Positions 8,984 through 18,959 of a DNA stretch of 64,000 nucleotides are shown piece by piece. This stretch comes from Mucilaginibacter sp. SJ. GTDB lineage: Bacteria; Bacteroidota; Bacteroidia; Sphingobacteriales; Sphingobacteriaceae. Each line of letters starts with the position of its first letter. The first letter of the stretch is position 1. The stretch covers positions 6,634,001 to 6,698,000 of the forward strand of contig NZ_CP118631.1 in the NCBI RefSeq assembly GCF_028993635.1, written 5' to 3'. Below the pieces are notes generated by a model that made no database searches, was not told the origin of the DNA, and saw only the letters and a list, made by a program, of their open reading frames with translations. The position numbers were made by a program, and so were the translations under genes.

Positions 8984-9538
8984 ATGGAAAACTTCTGGCA
9001 GGAAAAAAAGGAGTGGCTCAATAAATTGACCCCGGAAGATGCAAAGTTCATATTTGAACAGGCCGAAAAATCATATAACTACACCATAGAAACGGCAAAG
9101 GGTATTTACGAGCGATCAAATGGGTTATTAACCCTGGTTTCAGGTGTTTTAATTGGCCTCGTGGCTTATGCTATCGGGAAATGGAAGGATACACCCCACC
9201 TGGATAGCTTGTTATTTACAGCAATTGTAGGGATCTTTTATTTTTTGATAGTAGGTTTAATGTTTGTATTGCAAGGCTTAACACCAAGTGAATATCTTTT
9301 GCCAGGTACAAATCCAAAAGTATACTTTGACAAGGCATTTTTCCATAAGGACATTGCTGATAATGAAAGGATCCTGAGGTTTTACAAAGTTGAGATCATC
9401 AATTATCAGGAACGGATTGAGCAAAACACGAAGAAAAACGATTACAGATGGAATATTTACGTGCTTTGTTTACGGGCAATATTTTTTTCGCCCATAGTTA
9501 TGGGGATGGCTTTTGCTATCTCAACTATAGCTTCCTGA
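8984..9538 (+). CDS. Membrane protein of unknown function
   Basis: The 184-residue product has a charged, helical N-terminus (about 1-40), two close hydrophobic segments (about residues 46-66 and 75-101), a polar stretch likely to be cytoplasmic, and a third hydrophobic segment at the C-terminus (about 160-184). This layout resembles membrane anchors that accompany cytoplasmic effectors in Bacteroidota, but no domain is recognised. The gene abuts the convergent next gene, with its stop at 9538 and the other at 9539. Confidence 0.7.
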   Translation: MENFWQEKKEWLNKLTPEDAKFIFEQAEKSYNYTIETAKGIYERSNGLLTLVSGVLIGLVAYAIGKWKDTPHLDSLLFTAIVGIFYFLIVGLMFVLQGLTPSEYLLPGTNPKVYFDKAFFHKDIADNERILRFYKVEIINYQERIEQNTKKNDYRWNIYVLCLRAIFFSPIVMGMAFAISTIAS

Positions 9539-9787
9539 CTATTCCGATCCCAGGTAATCCGCCTGATCAGACGATGACAGGTCGTTATCATCCCATAAAC
9601 CGGGTGTGCCTATATCTCCTTCCAAATAAGGCTCGCTGTCTTCGGCAGCCGGCATAGCCTCATCAAGGTTAATATCTGACCTGCCTACACGCCCCTTGCC
9701 TGATGTTTTGATATCCCAGATATCAGGGATATTTCCACTGTCTTCTTCAGGGGCAGGGGTTTCGTCAGGATCTGGAAATTGGCTCAT
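9539..9787 (-). CDS. Small acidic hypothetical protein
   Basis: The 82-residue product is strongly acidic and proline-rich, with no cysteine and no membrane segment (it opens MSQFPDPDETPAPEEDSG). It is probably intrinsically disordered. The ATG at 9787 is used; an in-frame TTG two codons earlier is less likely. The coding bias, with a stop exactly abutting the convergent gene, favours a real gene, but it has no recognisable family. Confidence 0.55.
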   Translation of the reverse strand: MSQFPDPDETPAPEEDSGNIPDIWDIKTSGKGRVGRSDINLDEAMPAAEDSEPYLEGDIGTPGLWDDNDLSSSDQADYLGSE

Positions 9788-9911
9788 AATCAAATAATTA
9801 TTGCTAAATAAAGTTAACTTATAATTTGCATAATAGCAAATTGAAATGTATTTCCAGGCTCTTGAAACCGCTTCCTCAGCGCCAGTCGAAAGAGTCTCCT
9901 CAATATTTACC

Positions 9912-10847
9912 TCATGCGTTCTTTAACGCTGATAGATCGCATTGCAGATCTTTATCCCAATTCCCCGTTTTAGCCGCGGCGTCATAGGTGGATTGCAAAA
10001 ATTGAAGCAAAGTCCGTTCGGGGTCGGCCGATCCGGAAACAACTTCGTAGGTCAATAAAAATTCACCCATTTCCCCGCTGTAAAATGCTTCGGGAGGCGA
10101 TACCTGCTGTTTGGCAAAATCTTCGGGAGTTGGGTAGCAATACGCATAAAAAACAGGATGAGGGAAAGCATCCGAGCCCGGCCAAAAGCCGCATGAGCTA
10201 ACTTCCTGCGAATAAGCTTCCTGCATTACTATTGCGGGCATATTCGGAACACTGCCCTGGTGTTTTGGTGCAGGCCTGCCCGAAAAGCGGGTGACTGCCA
10301 GGTCAAATCCTCCCCAAAAGAAATGCACCGGGCTGTTTTTACCCTGAAACCCTGCCCTGAATTCGGTGAAAACATTATGGATCCTTACCAGTGCCTGCCA
10401 GTAATCATGCATAATGGATGCGTTATAATTACACGGCGTGTGATTTTCGGCAAAAGGAATAGCCGGCTCCACTTCATTCGGCACTGCATATATTTCTACA
10501 CCTGCATTAACTGAAGCAATGCTGTCCATCAGGGAACTGTAAAAGGTGGACACACTTCCGGTACCGAGCCCGAACAATCGTTTTTCTCCGGTACTGGTGG
10601 ATATATTCAGGGTATGACTGATAAAATCAAGATCGATCTGGAAAACGCCGCCCTCAAATGGCATACTTCCGGTAGTTAGGCCGGTTGAACTTACATAAAG
10701 GGTTACCTGCCATGAATGATTGATCCAGGGCATTTGTTTTAATCTTACCTTACCAATGATTTGAGTCCACATGTGAACACTTGCAAGAGTATCTTTAAGA
10801 TCATGGTAATCGAGCCTGGGCCAGCGTGTTGTTGTCGGGTTGCTCAT
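9912..10847 (-). CDS. DUF5996 family protein
   Basis: The product is 311 residues from the ATG at 10847. It opens with WPRLDYHDLKDTLASVHMWT, followed by the QIIGKVRL and WINHSWQVTLYVS segments, and contains HFFWGGFDLAVTRFSGR in the middle, all of which I associate with DUF5996. The family has no established activity. A longer reading from a GTG at 10943 adds 32 residues that do not belong to the family, so the ATG is preferred. The region between it and the next, divergent gene (10848-11068) holds no other gene. Confidence 0.8.
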   Translation of the reverse strand: MSNPTTTRWPRLDYHDLKDTLASVHMWTQIIGKVRLKQMPWINHSWQVTLYVSSTGLTTGSMPFEGGVFQIDLDFISHTLNISTSTGEKRLFGLGTGSVSTFYSSLMDSIASVNAGVEIYAVPNEVEPAIPFAENHTPCNYNASIMHDYWQALVRIHNVFTEFRAGFQGKNSPVHFFWGGFDLAVTRFSGRPAPKHQGSVPNMPAIVMQEAYSQEVSSCGFWPGSDAFPHPVFYAYCYPTPEDFAKQQVSPPEAFYSGEMGEFLLTYEVVSGSADPERTLLQFLQSTYDAAAKTGNWDKDLQCDLSALKNA

Positions 10848-11068
10848 AGGTATAATTTGTTGAGTTAAATCGCTTAATCCTAAATTACAAATGTTTTCTG
10901 GGATGTTAGCTTTATTTTCAGTCAAATAAAAATTAAAACGCACCCCTCAATTTTTGCGTCACTGTCACATTTTTATATCATTTGCAGTTGTTAACGGCCA
11001 GCTAACATAAGTGGGCTAAGTTGGCTGCCGAAAATATTACACAATAAAAAGATCGACAAAAATTACTT

Positions 11069-12292
11069 ATGGTACTAAACACTAACAGGAAAGTTGGGCT
11101 GTTAATTAAAACCGGTTTAATGATTATGATTGCAGGTTGCGTCAGCGGTTCGGCATTGGGGCAATCGGCCCATGTAAATCCCTGGGCTCCCAAACCGTTG
11201 GGTACACTGCCGCCGCCGGCCAGTCTCAGTAAGGGTGTCTGGCTTAAAGGCGAACTACACATACACTCCAGGCATAGCAAGGAGTCATCAAATAATTCAA
11301 TAAGCAAGATCATTGCTTTTTGCAAGTTGGCAGGGGTCGATTTCCTGGCTATTACCGATCACGATAATCATGTAGAAGGCGACGTAGCCCACAATACCTG
11401 GGCTGATCCGGAGTTTAAATCAGATTCGGTATTGCTGCTGTACGCGGCCGAATGGACAACTACCCGCGGCCATGGCAACGCCTTTTCGGCCAGGCCTTAT
11501 GATCATCAACAGTTATTTGACGTGCGCGATCAGCGCGATACTGTGGTGGGGCGCATAAAAAATAAGCTGGGTATTCACCTGTCTGCAAACCATCCCAGCG
11601 GTAAAGATCATTTTGGGTATTCGTATGATATGGTTAATTCTATCGAGGTATGGAATTCGGCCATCTGGTCAAAAAATGCGAATGCAATCATGATCTGGGA
11701 CGATATGCTGTCATCGGGTCGAAAGCTAACCGGCAGGGGAGGGAGTGATGCCCATCATGGCGTGCCCATAGGAGATGAGAGGCCGGGGCCAAATACTTAC
11801 CAGGCAAAGGCCAACTATGCCGGAACGCCTACTACCTGGGTGTTTGCTACGGCGCGAACTAAACAAGCTGTTATTGACGCGTTAACCAACGGACGGGTAT
11901 CTATAAGCTCAAATCCATATGCTCCCCGTGTTGAGTTTTATGCCGATTTAGATGCCGACGATAAAATGGATATGATGATGGGGGATAATGTGAAGGCAAC
12001 TGGCAAGCCGGTTAAATTTAAGGTTAGGTTAACCGGAAACAGTATAAAGGATACTACCTACACAATCAATGTTGTAAAAAACGGCAATCCGTTTGGTACT
12101 TTTAAAATGGAAGGCAAAGCACCGGTGATTGAATTTACCGATACACCGGCAATAGCCAGCCGCACTTATTACCGGGTTACGGTTGAAGGGCCGTCTACAC
12201 CTTACCCTCAGGTGCCGCAATCGGCAGCACTGAGCGGTAACATGGTAGGACTGTCAAACCCGATCTGCTTTAATTTTGATCCGGATTTCTGA
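11069..12292 (+). CDS. Exported PHP-domain metallohydrolase, CehA/McbA family
   Basis: The 407-residue protein starts with a signal peptide (hydrophobic core MIMIAGCVSGSALGQ). The PHP domain carries the expected metal-ligand motifs in order: ELHIHSRHS (HxH), ITDHDNH, and later GGSDAHH. The family includes CehA carbaryl esterase-like hydrolases and other metal-dependent phosphoesterases; the substrate here is not known. The C-terminal part (from about residue 300) is beta-rich. It is a single gene followed by a strong hairpin terminator. Confidence 0.87.
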   Translation: MVLNTNRKVGLLIKTGLMIMIAGCVSGSALGQSAHVNPWAPKPLGTLPPPASLSKGVWLKGELHIHSRHSKESSNNSISKIIAFCKLAGVDFLAITDHDNHVEGDVAHNTWADPEFKSDSVLLLYAAEWTTTRGHGNAFSARPYDHQQLFDVRDQRDTVVGRIKNKLGIHLSANHPSGKDHFGYSYDMVNSIEVWNSAIWSKNANAIMIWDDMLSSGRKLTGRGGSDAHHGVPIGDERPGPNTYQAKANYAGTPTTWVFATARTKQAVIDALTNGRVSISSNPYAPRVEFYADLDADDKMDMMMGDNVKATGKPVKFKVRLTGNSIKDTTYTINVVKNGNPFGTFKMEGKAPVIEFTDTPAIASRTYYRVTVEGPSTPYPQVPQSAALSGNMVGLSNPICFNFDPDF

Positions 12293-12311
12293 CAACCGAA
12301 TATAATAGGGA

Positions 12312-12342
12312 AAACCGTACACGAGCTTACTGTGTACGGTTT
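12312..12342 (+). terminator. Hairpin terminator after PHP-domain gene
   Basis: AAACCGTACAC (12312-12322) pairs perfectly with GTGTACGGTTT (12332-12342) over a 9-nt loop, 20 bp after the stop codon. It reads as a terminator on the plus strand although the following T-run is short and interrupted. Confidence 0.75.
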
Positions 12343-12492
12343 CTTGTTGTAACTATTAACTAAAAGAACGAAGCTGCAGTTAAAAGTGTTGGTGTTTTGT
12401 AAATAATTATTAAAACGCCAATTCAATACGGATTTGTTTAGTTATAGGTAAGGTTAGTATTTATCGTCAATTATCGTGATGTTACAGGATAT

Positions 12493-12531
12493 AAAAAGAG
12501 CCGCATTATGCAATGCAAAACGGCTCTTTTT
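12493..12531 (-). terminator. Terminator of the SusC/SusD operon
   Basis: AAAAAGAGCCG (12493-12503) pairs with CGGCTCTTTTT (12521-12531). It lies just downstream of the last gene of the minus-strand SusC operon, whose stop is at 12541, and the A-run becomes a U-tract in that transcript. Confidence 0.8.
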
Positions 12532-12540
12532 TAAAGTTTT

Positions 12541-13578
12541 TTAACGCGAACCGATATATTTCCAAGTTTCAGTCCAGGTAGTTCTGATATATGGAGCAGC
12601 CGTGACTACACTGGGTTGTAACATATTATAAATAATATCAATTGTTTTAGTCCCAGGATCGTATGCATTTACACCAGATGGGTCTAATGCTGCAGATCTG
12701 GTATTAGATGCAGGCTGACCGTAGTAATTTGTAACAGCCGCTACTTTGTTGGTCGCAGGGTCAAATTCGATTATCAAGGCAAAACTACCATATTGACTAT
12801 AGCTGGTTCCTGAACGGATAGGCATATAGTTACCTCCGAAGAAGTAATTATCATACACTTCGCATTTTGTAGCTGAGATGGTTCTTAGCTCAAATTGCAT
12901 AGGAGCTGCAACGCCAGTTGTATTGGTTGAACTCGACAAAAATTCATTAATGTGCCCTAATGTCGAGTTGGTTTTGTCTACCATTGTACCGGTTATTTCA
13001 TAAACACCATCCCATTTGTTTTTTACGCTGAAGAAAGCATACAATGTATCTTTGCTTGCAGCATGAACTCCCAAACCGTCGGTACCTGTTAGCTTATAGG
13101 CTAAGCCATACGTTTTTGAAAGATCGAGCTTACTGCCATCAAGTTTTATAATAAAGTCCTCTGCAAATGCTCCTGCAGCAAATTTAAAAGTCAGATCACC
13201 ATTCGTGGCCTGCGTGGTGTTTGCATTACCGAGTGTATAATATGACTTTGGTAATAGTTCATAAGATGACCCATTTTTTTCATTGTATTTGGTAAGAGCA
13301 TCTGGTAGGGATGTAAGTACAAAGGTTTGGGCTTTGTTTGACTCGGCTTGGTCTTTCGCGTCCTTTTTCAGTGTAAAGACATCAACTGTTTTGATGTTTG
13401 TGAATGGCTCAAAGAAAGTTGAGTTAACCATACCCCCGGGAAAACCAATTAGTGTTTTGCCATTATTGGCTGCCTGCCCTGTAACTTTATCGGCGGCAGT
13501 TTCTTTCCGGCAGCCTGAAAAAATAGCAACAGATGCGATACCGGCAACAAGCAGATATTTAAATATGTTCTTTTTCAT
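12541..13578 (-). CDS. Lipoprotein with DUF1735/DUF4361-like domains, third gene of Sus-like operon
   Basis: The 345-residue product has a lipoprotein signal peptide ending in IFSGC (lipidated Cys near residue 23). The N-terminal segment (VFTLKKDAKDQAESNKAQTF, a D-LTKYNEKNGSSYELLPKSYY region) looks like DUF1735, an immunoglobulin-like domain common in surface lipoproteins encoded after SusD. The C-terminal half with GVYEITGTM and EFDPATNKV suggests a ligand-binding beta domain. It follows the SusD-like gene by 22 bp, so it is probably a surface-exposed accessory glycan-binding protein of the same importer. Confidence 0.75.
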   Translation of the reverse strand: MKKNIFKYLLVAGIASVAIFSGCRKETAADKVTGQAANNGKTLIGFPGGMVNSTFFEPFTNIKTVDVFTLKKDAKDQAESNKAQTFVLTSLPDALTKYNEKNGSSYELLPKSYYTLGNANTTQATNGDLTFKFAAGAFAEDFIIKLDGSKLDLSKTYGLAYKLTGTDGLGVHAASKDTLYAFFSVKNKWDGVYEITGTMVDKTNSTLGHINEFLSSSTNTTGVAAPMQFELRTISATKCEVYDNYFFGGNYMPIRSGTSYSQYGSFALIIEFDPATNKVAAVTNYYGQPASNTRSAALDPSGVNAYDPGTKTIDIIYNMLQPSVVTAAPYIRTTWTETWKYIGSR

Positions 13579-13600
13579 GTTGTGTGTTAATTTTAATTAA

Positions 13601-15034
13601 TTACTTAACGTCCCACCATACACGTGAATCCTGGCTGTCTCCGCCACTTAACCTGGCTACTGCAGCGGCCACGTTTTTGCCGTTGGTATTATACTCTGAA
13701 GTGGCATACACAAACCTCCTTACAATTTGTTTGGAAGTGTTAGTAGCGTCAGGGGCAGGAGTTAGTACAGGGTAACCGCTTTTTCTCCAAATGTCCCAGG
13801 CCATGTGCCCATCCGGATAACTTGCTACCCAGCGTTGAGTTGCAATTAGTTTGATATTGGGTGTAGTTATGTTATTGGCTGTTAGTAGGTTGTTGTAAAA
13901 AGCTGTAGCATTGGAAGTTACATTCCACTGGCTGAATGATTCGGTTAAGCCGTTTACAAAATCACTTGCTACTGTCTCGCCTGTGAGCCAACCTATGTTT
14001 ACACCTTCGGCTCTTGCCAGCCATACCTCGGAAGCTGTGATCAAGGTTACTGATCCATTTTCAAGCCTGAAGTCGCCACGTAAAACACGAGCCCATTTTG
14101 GGTTAGCATCTGTAAAAGCAGTTACTGCTAACCGGGCCAAACCGTAAGGGACACCGATATTTGATGTTGTAACGTTACCCGCTTGCTCACTTTCGCCGCC
14201 AAAAGCTGCCTGGCGCGGATCGTTGGTGCTTGCCGTATAATCGGTAAGGGTTTTTGATTCGGCGAAATCCTTACGTCCGTTATATAAGTTCCACCATGCA
14301 CTTTTGTAATTGCCACCCGGATATTTCAGAACAAAATTTTGATCTGTGCTAACTATAACTCCTGAAGCGACAGCTTCTTTTGCAGCCGCAGAAGCTATAC
14401 TTGTTTCACTTGTTTTTGACATTTGAACAGCAATAAGCAGTTTAAGTGAGTTTGCCATTCTTTTCCATGACGCAACATCACCTCCATAAATAATGTCACC
14501 ACTTATGGCTGATGCATCAAATGAGTTTATAGCAGATGTCAATGTGGTCAGCATTCCTTTATATATATCTTGCTGGGAATCGTATTTAGGCAATATATTG
14601 GCTGCGCCTTTTAATGCATCGCTGTAAGGAACATCACCCCACGAATCCGTTACAATCCAGAAAATATACTGTTGCAGTATTTTAGCAACATTAACCATAT
14701 TTTTACTTGGGTTTTGGTTAATGATCAACTGCAGGTTGTTGAGATTACCGGCGTAATTGCCGGTAAAGCCGTTTTGGGGCAGGTTGTACAATGAAGTACC
14801 TGAATACTGCGTTTCAGTAAAATATTGAGCATACTGGCCACCGCTTATTGCCTCGGTACCAGTTGATGCATAACCACCCAAATTTGCCTCAACGTTTGAT
14901 AACAAGGCTGAAGGGATAGGCGTTACTGTTGCTGCAGGATTGTTGTTTACGTCGCCAAAATCCTTTAGCTTATTGCAACCCGCGCCTAAAAAGGTGAACG
15001 CGCCTGCTAATGTATATAGATATATCTTTTTCAT
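13601..15034 (-). CDS. SusD/RagB family nutrient-binding lipoprotein (SusD_2 type)
   Basis: The 477-residue product has a lipoprotein signal peptide (MKKIYLYTLAGAFTFLGAGC). The N-terminus continues with DFGDVNNNPAATVTPIPSAL, characteristic of the SusD-like_2 branch. The helical TPR-like core and the C-terminal RWVASYPDGHMAWDIWRKSGYP segment are also typical. Such proteins sit as a lid over the SusC channel at the cell surface and capture oligosaccharides or other nutrients. The gene is 29 bp downstream of the SusC-like gene in the same operon. Confidence 0.92.
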   Translation of the reverse strand: MKKIYLYTLAGAFTFLGAGCNKLKDFGDVNNNPAATVTPIPSALLSNVEANLGGYASTGTEAISGGQYAQYFTETQYSGTSLYNLPQNGFTGNYAGNLNNLQLIINQNPSKNMVNVAKILQQYIFWIVTDSWGDVPYSDALKGAANILPKYDSQQDIYKGMLTTLTSAINSFDASAISGDIIYGGDVASWKRMANSLKLLIAVQMSKTSETSIASAAAKEAVASGVIVSTDQNFVLKYPGGNYKSAWWNLYNGRKDFAESKTLTDYTASTNDPRQAAFGGESEQAGNVTTSNIGVPYGLARLAVTAFTDANPKWARVLRGDFRLENGSVTLITASEVWLARAEGVNIGWLTGETVASDFVNGLTESFSQWNVTSNATAFYNNLLTANNITTPNIKLIATQRWVASYPDGHMAWDIWRKSGYPVLTPAPDATNTSKQIVRRFVYATSEYNTNGKNVAAAVARLSGGDSQDSRVWWDVK

Positions 15035-15063
15035 TTTTTCTTAGTCTAATAATCCTTGTTCGC

Positions 15064-18000
15064 TTAGAATGTTACTTTTAGGTTGAAACCAAAACCCCTC
15101 GTACCTGGGTATTGGGCAGTTTCACCTTCTGTCGCGGTGATCTCTGACGGATCGAAATCCTTAGATTTAGCGTATATCAACAATAAGTTACGGCCGGTTA
15201 AATCAATCCTTGCTGATTGGAATACATTTCCTAAACCCCATTTTTTGATCGGCAGATTGTAACCTACAGCAACTTCACGAAGTTTGATAAAAGTCAAGTC
15301 GTAGATATAGGGATCGTAAGTTTTATTGTTGGTTAAACCCTGGTAGTATGATTTTGCGTCGACATAATAGGTAACGGGTTTATTGTCGGCATCAACACCG
15401 GTAACTTTAACACCGCCACCATCAGCAACTGGGTCACGTACCGACATGCCTTTATCGTTAAGTGCTGCTGTATTAGCCGTTAAGCCGCTATATTGGCCCC
15501 AACGGTTTGATAATGAAGCGAATTTGCCGCCAAATTGATAGTCGATGTTCGCGCTCAACACAAACTCTTTAAATAAGGTAAATGTGTTTTGTATACCGCC
15601 TGTATATTTAGGCAACGCACTTCCGAAATATACGTTGGGATCATTGATGTAAGCACCTGATGAAGTCAGGATAGGAATACCGGCCGAGTTACGTTTAATA
15701 CCGTTACCGTAAATCTGACCCCACCATTTGCCTTTTTGGTTAATCAGGTAAGGCATATCTGTACCCCATACACCGGCAACCTGTACGCGGTCAACACCAT
15801 ATTTGTTGCTGATCTCAACAACTGTATTGTCCAATAGTTGTGCAAAGTTGGTGTTGATTGTCCAGCTAAAGTTTGGCAACTTGATAGGAGTACCGCTTGC
15901 AGTGATCTCCAAACCTCTTCTTTTAATCAAACCTACGTTGGTTAAGATAGATGAAACACCGCTGGCAGCATTAACTGCTAAACCCAGAGGAATGTCTTTA
16001 TCATCGGCTGCCCAGTAAGTAGCACCTAATGTTAAACGATCGTTAAAGAACCCTAAATCCAAACCAATCTCTTTTGAAGTAGTGGTTGTTCCGTGCAACG
16101 CCGGATCAACAAACTGAGTTGGACCGCCTTGTAATAAGGCGCCATTCCATTTGTTTGCTGCAATGCCATAAAGTGTATTGTTCCGGTACGCGCCAAACGT
16201 TTCGGTTGATGTACCTAAGGCTAATGGCACCTGGCCCCATGATCCCCTAACTTTACCATAGCTCAGCCAGTCTTTGTATTCTGGCAATAACTCGCTAAAT
16301 ACAAATGAACCACCGAATGATTTTGACAACACTGAGTTAGCATTATTTATGGTAGAGATAGTTGAGAACCAGTCGTTACGTAAAGTTGCATCAGCATAGA
16401 TAATCCTTTTGTAGTTAACAGAAGCTTTTGCAAATACAGCACGGTATTGCTCCTGGATCCTGCTGTTGCTGGCGCTGATGGGGTCAACAGAGTTTGCCAA
16501 TGTATATAAATCCGGAACACTTAACCCATTATTGGTGTTTGCGCCGTTGTCTTTGTAGCTCCAGTTATAAAAATCGCTACCGGCGTTAACATTTAAGTGA
16601 AAATCTTTGATTTGCTTATCATAGTTAAGCAAGGTTTCATAGTTTTCGCGGTTAGAATAGGTATTTGATGTAGCATAAGTGGCTTTCTGACCTGTTTGGG
16701 TACCGCTTGCCTGAATTTCTGACGAAATTTTGTTTTCGTTCCAGGTGTTGGTTTGATTGCGGCGGTAGGTAACCTTAAAGCTCAGATCATTATTGATCTT
16801 GTACTGTAAGTAGATATTTCCGTACAAACGATCGCGGGTGTTAAGGTTTTGCCATTGTTTTTGCCATAAATAAGGGTTGTACCAATAGTTACCCGCATAA
16901 AACGAGCCCGGGTTTGATGGATCGTATGAGTTAGGGTTTTGGTGGTTCCAGCTTACATAGGTGCCGTCAGGTGATTTTAGATCCTGTAATTCTTTCATGA
17001 TACCCATGTCCAGATCACGGTGAAACCATGAGTTGAACGAACCGCTTGAAGCACTTGCGTAAGCATCACTGATCTGGCCATGTAGTTGTGTGCCCGAAAA
17101 GTTAATACTTGCACCCGCGGTTAGATGTTTGTTAAGGTCATAGTTAGCATTCAGCGTGAAGTTGTTTTTGTTCAACCAGGTTTCGGGCACTATACCTGTA
17201 GTGTGCTGGTTGTTGTACGACATCCTGATGTTGTAGTCGTCGGCAGCTTTAGTGAACGCAACGCTATTGTTTAATGATACACCGGTACGGAAGAAGTCTT
17301 TAGCATTATCTGGCTGAGGGGTCCATTTGGCAGTTTTGAACGAATACTTAGTACCCGCAGCCCATGCATACCATGGAATATACTCCTGGCCAACCATTTT
17401 AGGGCCCCAACTACTGTCGTCGGTATAATCCGGGTAATATTTGCCATCTAAGGCTTTCCATCCTTCAGGATCGCCGTCTTTCCAATGGTATTGGATGAAA
17501 TCTGCAGAAGCACCGCCACCATAAGTGTTTTGGTAGTTAGGCAGGATGTAAGCTTTGTCGAAATTGGCACCAAGGTTTAATTCAATACCAACACCCTTCG
17601 CTTTTTTACCTTTTTTAGTTGAGATAACGATAGCGCCATAAGCTCCCTGTGAACCGAACTGTGCAGATGCAGCAGGACCATTCAAAATACTAATGTTGTC
17701 AATGTCGTCATTGCTCAAATCGTCGGCATTTGGCATTATTGTACCGTCAACTACGTACAGGGGGTTGTTGCCGCTGCCAAAACCGGTAGCACCACGCAGC
17801 CTGATATTGGTATTGCGGCCCAGCGCTGCAGCCGATTGGCTACGTACCTGAACACCTGCAACCTTACCTGCCAATGCATTGTTAACGTTAGGCTGGCGGA
17901 TAGTGTTCAATGCATCTGACTTTACCACCTGTGCCGCATATGAAGCCGAACGTGATGACTGTTTGGTACCATAAGCACCGGTAATTACCACTTCTGATAA

Positions 18001-18303
18001 TTTGTTAGCGCTGCTTGTTAGTTTAACATCTAATGGTGCCGAAGTGATTTCAACTGTTTGAGATGTAAAGCCAATAAAGCTAAAGCCTAAAGATTTTGCA
18101 GAGGCAGGAACAGATAAAGAAAATTTACCATCTGCATTTGTTTGTGTACCGAGCGTGGTACCTACAACTCTTACGGACACGCCTGGCAGCGGTAGTCCAT
18201 CGTCTTTTGAAGTTACCCGGCCGGTAACCGTTTTGTTTTGTGCATGTACCACACTAATAAATAGCATGAACAAACACCAGCTTGCGAGTAGGAGTTTTTT
18301 CAT
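15064..18303 (-). CDS. SusC/RagA family TonB-linked outer-membrane protein
   Basis: The 1079-residue product has a signal peptide, then an N-terminal carboxypeptidase-like domain (TVTGRVTSKDDGLPLPGVSV) and a TonB box/plug with the SusC signature GKVAGVQV and the NNPLYVVDG segment. The remaining 800 or so residues form the predicted 22-strand barrel, ending in GFNLKVTF with a terminal aromatic residue as expected for outer-membrane insertion. It imports the substrate captured by the SusD partner using TonB energy. It is the first gene of a three-gene operon (SusC, SusD, lipoprotein) that ends at the hairpin near 12.5 kb. No glycoside hydrolase lies in the operon, so the substrate is open. Confidence 0.95.
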   Translation of the reverse strand: MKKLLLASWCLFMLFISVVHAQNKTVTGRVTSKDDGLPLPGVSVRVVGTTLGTQTNADGKFSLSVPASAKSLGFSFIGFTSQTVEITSAPLDVKLTSSANKLSEVVITGAYGTKQSSRSASYAAQVVKSDALNTIRQPNVNNALAGKVAGVQVRSQSAAALGRNTNIRLRGATGFGSGNNPLYVVDGTIMPNADDLSNDDIDNISILNGPAASAQFGSQGAYGAIVISTKKGKKAKGVGIELNLGANFDKAYILPNYQNTYGGGASADFIQYHWKDGDPEGWKALDGKYYPDYTDDSSWGPKMVGQEYIPWYAWAAGTKYSFKTAKWTPQPDNAKDFFRTGVSLNNSVAFTKAADDYNIRMSYNNQHTTGIVPETWLNKNNFTLNANYDLNKHLTAGASINFSGTQLHGQISDAYASASSGSFNSWFHRDLDMGIMKELQDLKSPDGTYVSWNHQNPNSYDPSNPGSFYAGNYWYNPYLWQKQWQNLNTRDRLYGNIYLQYKINNDLSFKVTYRRNQTNTWNENKISSEIQASGTQTGQKATYATSNTYSNRENYETLLNYDKQIKDFHLNVNAGSDFYNWSYKDNGANTNNGLSVPDLYTLANSVDPISASNSRIQEQYRAVFAKASVNYKRIIYADATLRNDWFSTISTINNANSVLSKSFGGSFVFSELLPEYKDWLSYGKVRGSWGQVPLALGTSTETFGAYRNNTLYGIAANKWNGALLQGGPTQFVDPALHGTTTTSKEIGLDLGFFNDRLTLGATYWAADDKDIPLGLAVNAASGVSSILTNVGLIKRRGLEITASGTPIKLPNFSWTINTNFAQLLDNTVVEISNKYGVDRVQVAGVWGTDMPYLINQKGKWWGQIYGNGIKRNSAGIPILTSSGAYINDPNVYFGSALPKYTGGIQNTFTLFKEFVLSANIDYQFGGKFASLSNRWGQYSGLTANTAALNDKGMSVRDPVADGGGVKVTGVDADNKPVTYYVDAKSYYQGLTNNKTYDPYIYDLTFIKLREVAVGYNLPIKKWGLGNVFQSARIDLTGRNLLLIYAKSKDFDPSEITATEGETAQYPGTRGFGFNLKVTF

Positions 18304-18959
18304 TGTTAAAAAATCAGTTTTAGTTAATACCCAAAACTACAATTTTTGTAATAAAATGAAAAAAAAGTTGAAAAAAGTTTAATGTTTTTTCTATATATTA
18401 AAATATTTATAAAAAAATTGATAAAACGTTAATGCAAAAGAAGTGAAATGGGAGTTTTTTTGAATTCTTCATATAAAATTCATATAAATTTTATATGAAT
18501 TTTAATTTTCTAAGCGGTTGCTTCGGTATTTATGGAAAATGGTGTGAAATATTACTTCATAAATCCTGTATTAATGAGATATGTGAGTAATAATTGAAAA
18601 AACGTGTTCTTTTTTTAAATTTAAAAACTAAATACACATTCAAGAAAAACGTTGTGATTTGCTTTTTTAAAAATAATAATATTTTTTGTAAAAAGAAAGT
18701 GACAAATTACAGAATATGAAAAATCTATAAGTAAAAGCTTCTATTTATAATACCCGAATTATTTCTGTTTGAATGTAATTAGTTGATTATTAGATTTTTA
18801 TTTGTTTTCTATTTGATATACGGTTATTGTTTTTATTGGATTTTGTTTTTTATGAATTGTTTTAGGGTAAATTAACCGTCAAGCTGTAATAAAAAATGGG
18901 TGTTTTTTGGTCGGCGCTAACGCACCAAGCTACTTCACTAACTGGCAGATAATGAATAA
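18304..18959. other. AT-rich gene-free region upstream of the SusC operon
   Basis: This 656-bp stretch is strongly AT-rich and holds no plausible gene. Besides the candidate promoter it contains a 13-bp perfect inverted repeat, AAAATTCATATAA (18475-18487) with TTATATGAATTTT (18491-18503), overlapping a direct repeat of TTCATATAAA. This may be an operator or a terminator-like structure; I cannot tell which. Confidence 0.5.
18332..18339 (-). promoter_or_regulatory. Candidate -7 element of the SusC operon promoter
   Basis: Read on the minus strand this is TAGTTTTG, a match to the Bacteroidota TAnnTTTG -7 consensus, 29 bp upstream of the SusC start. No clear TTG -33 element is seen at the right distance. 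Confidence 0.4.
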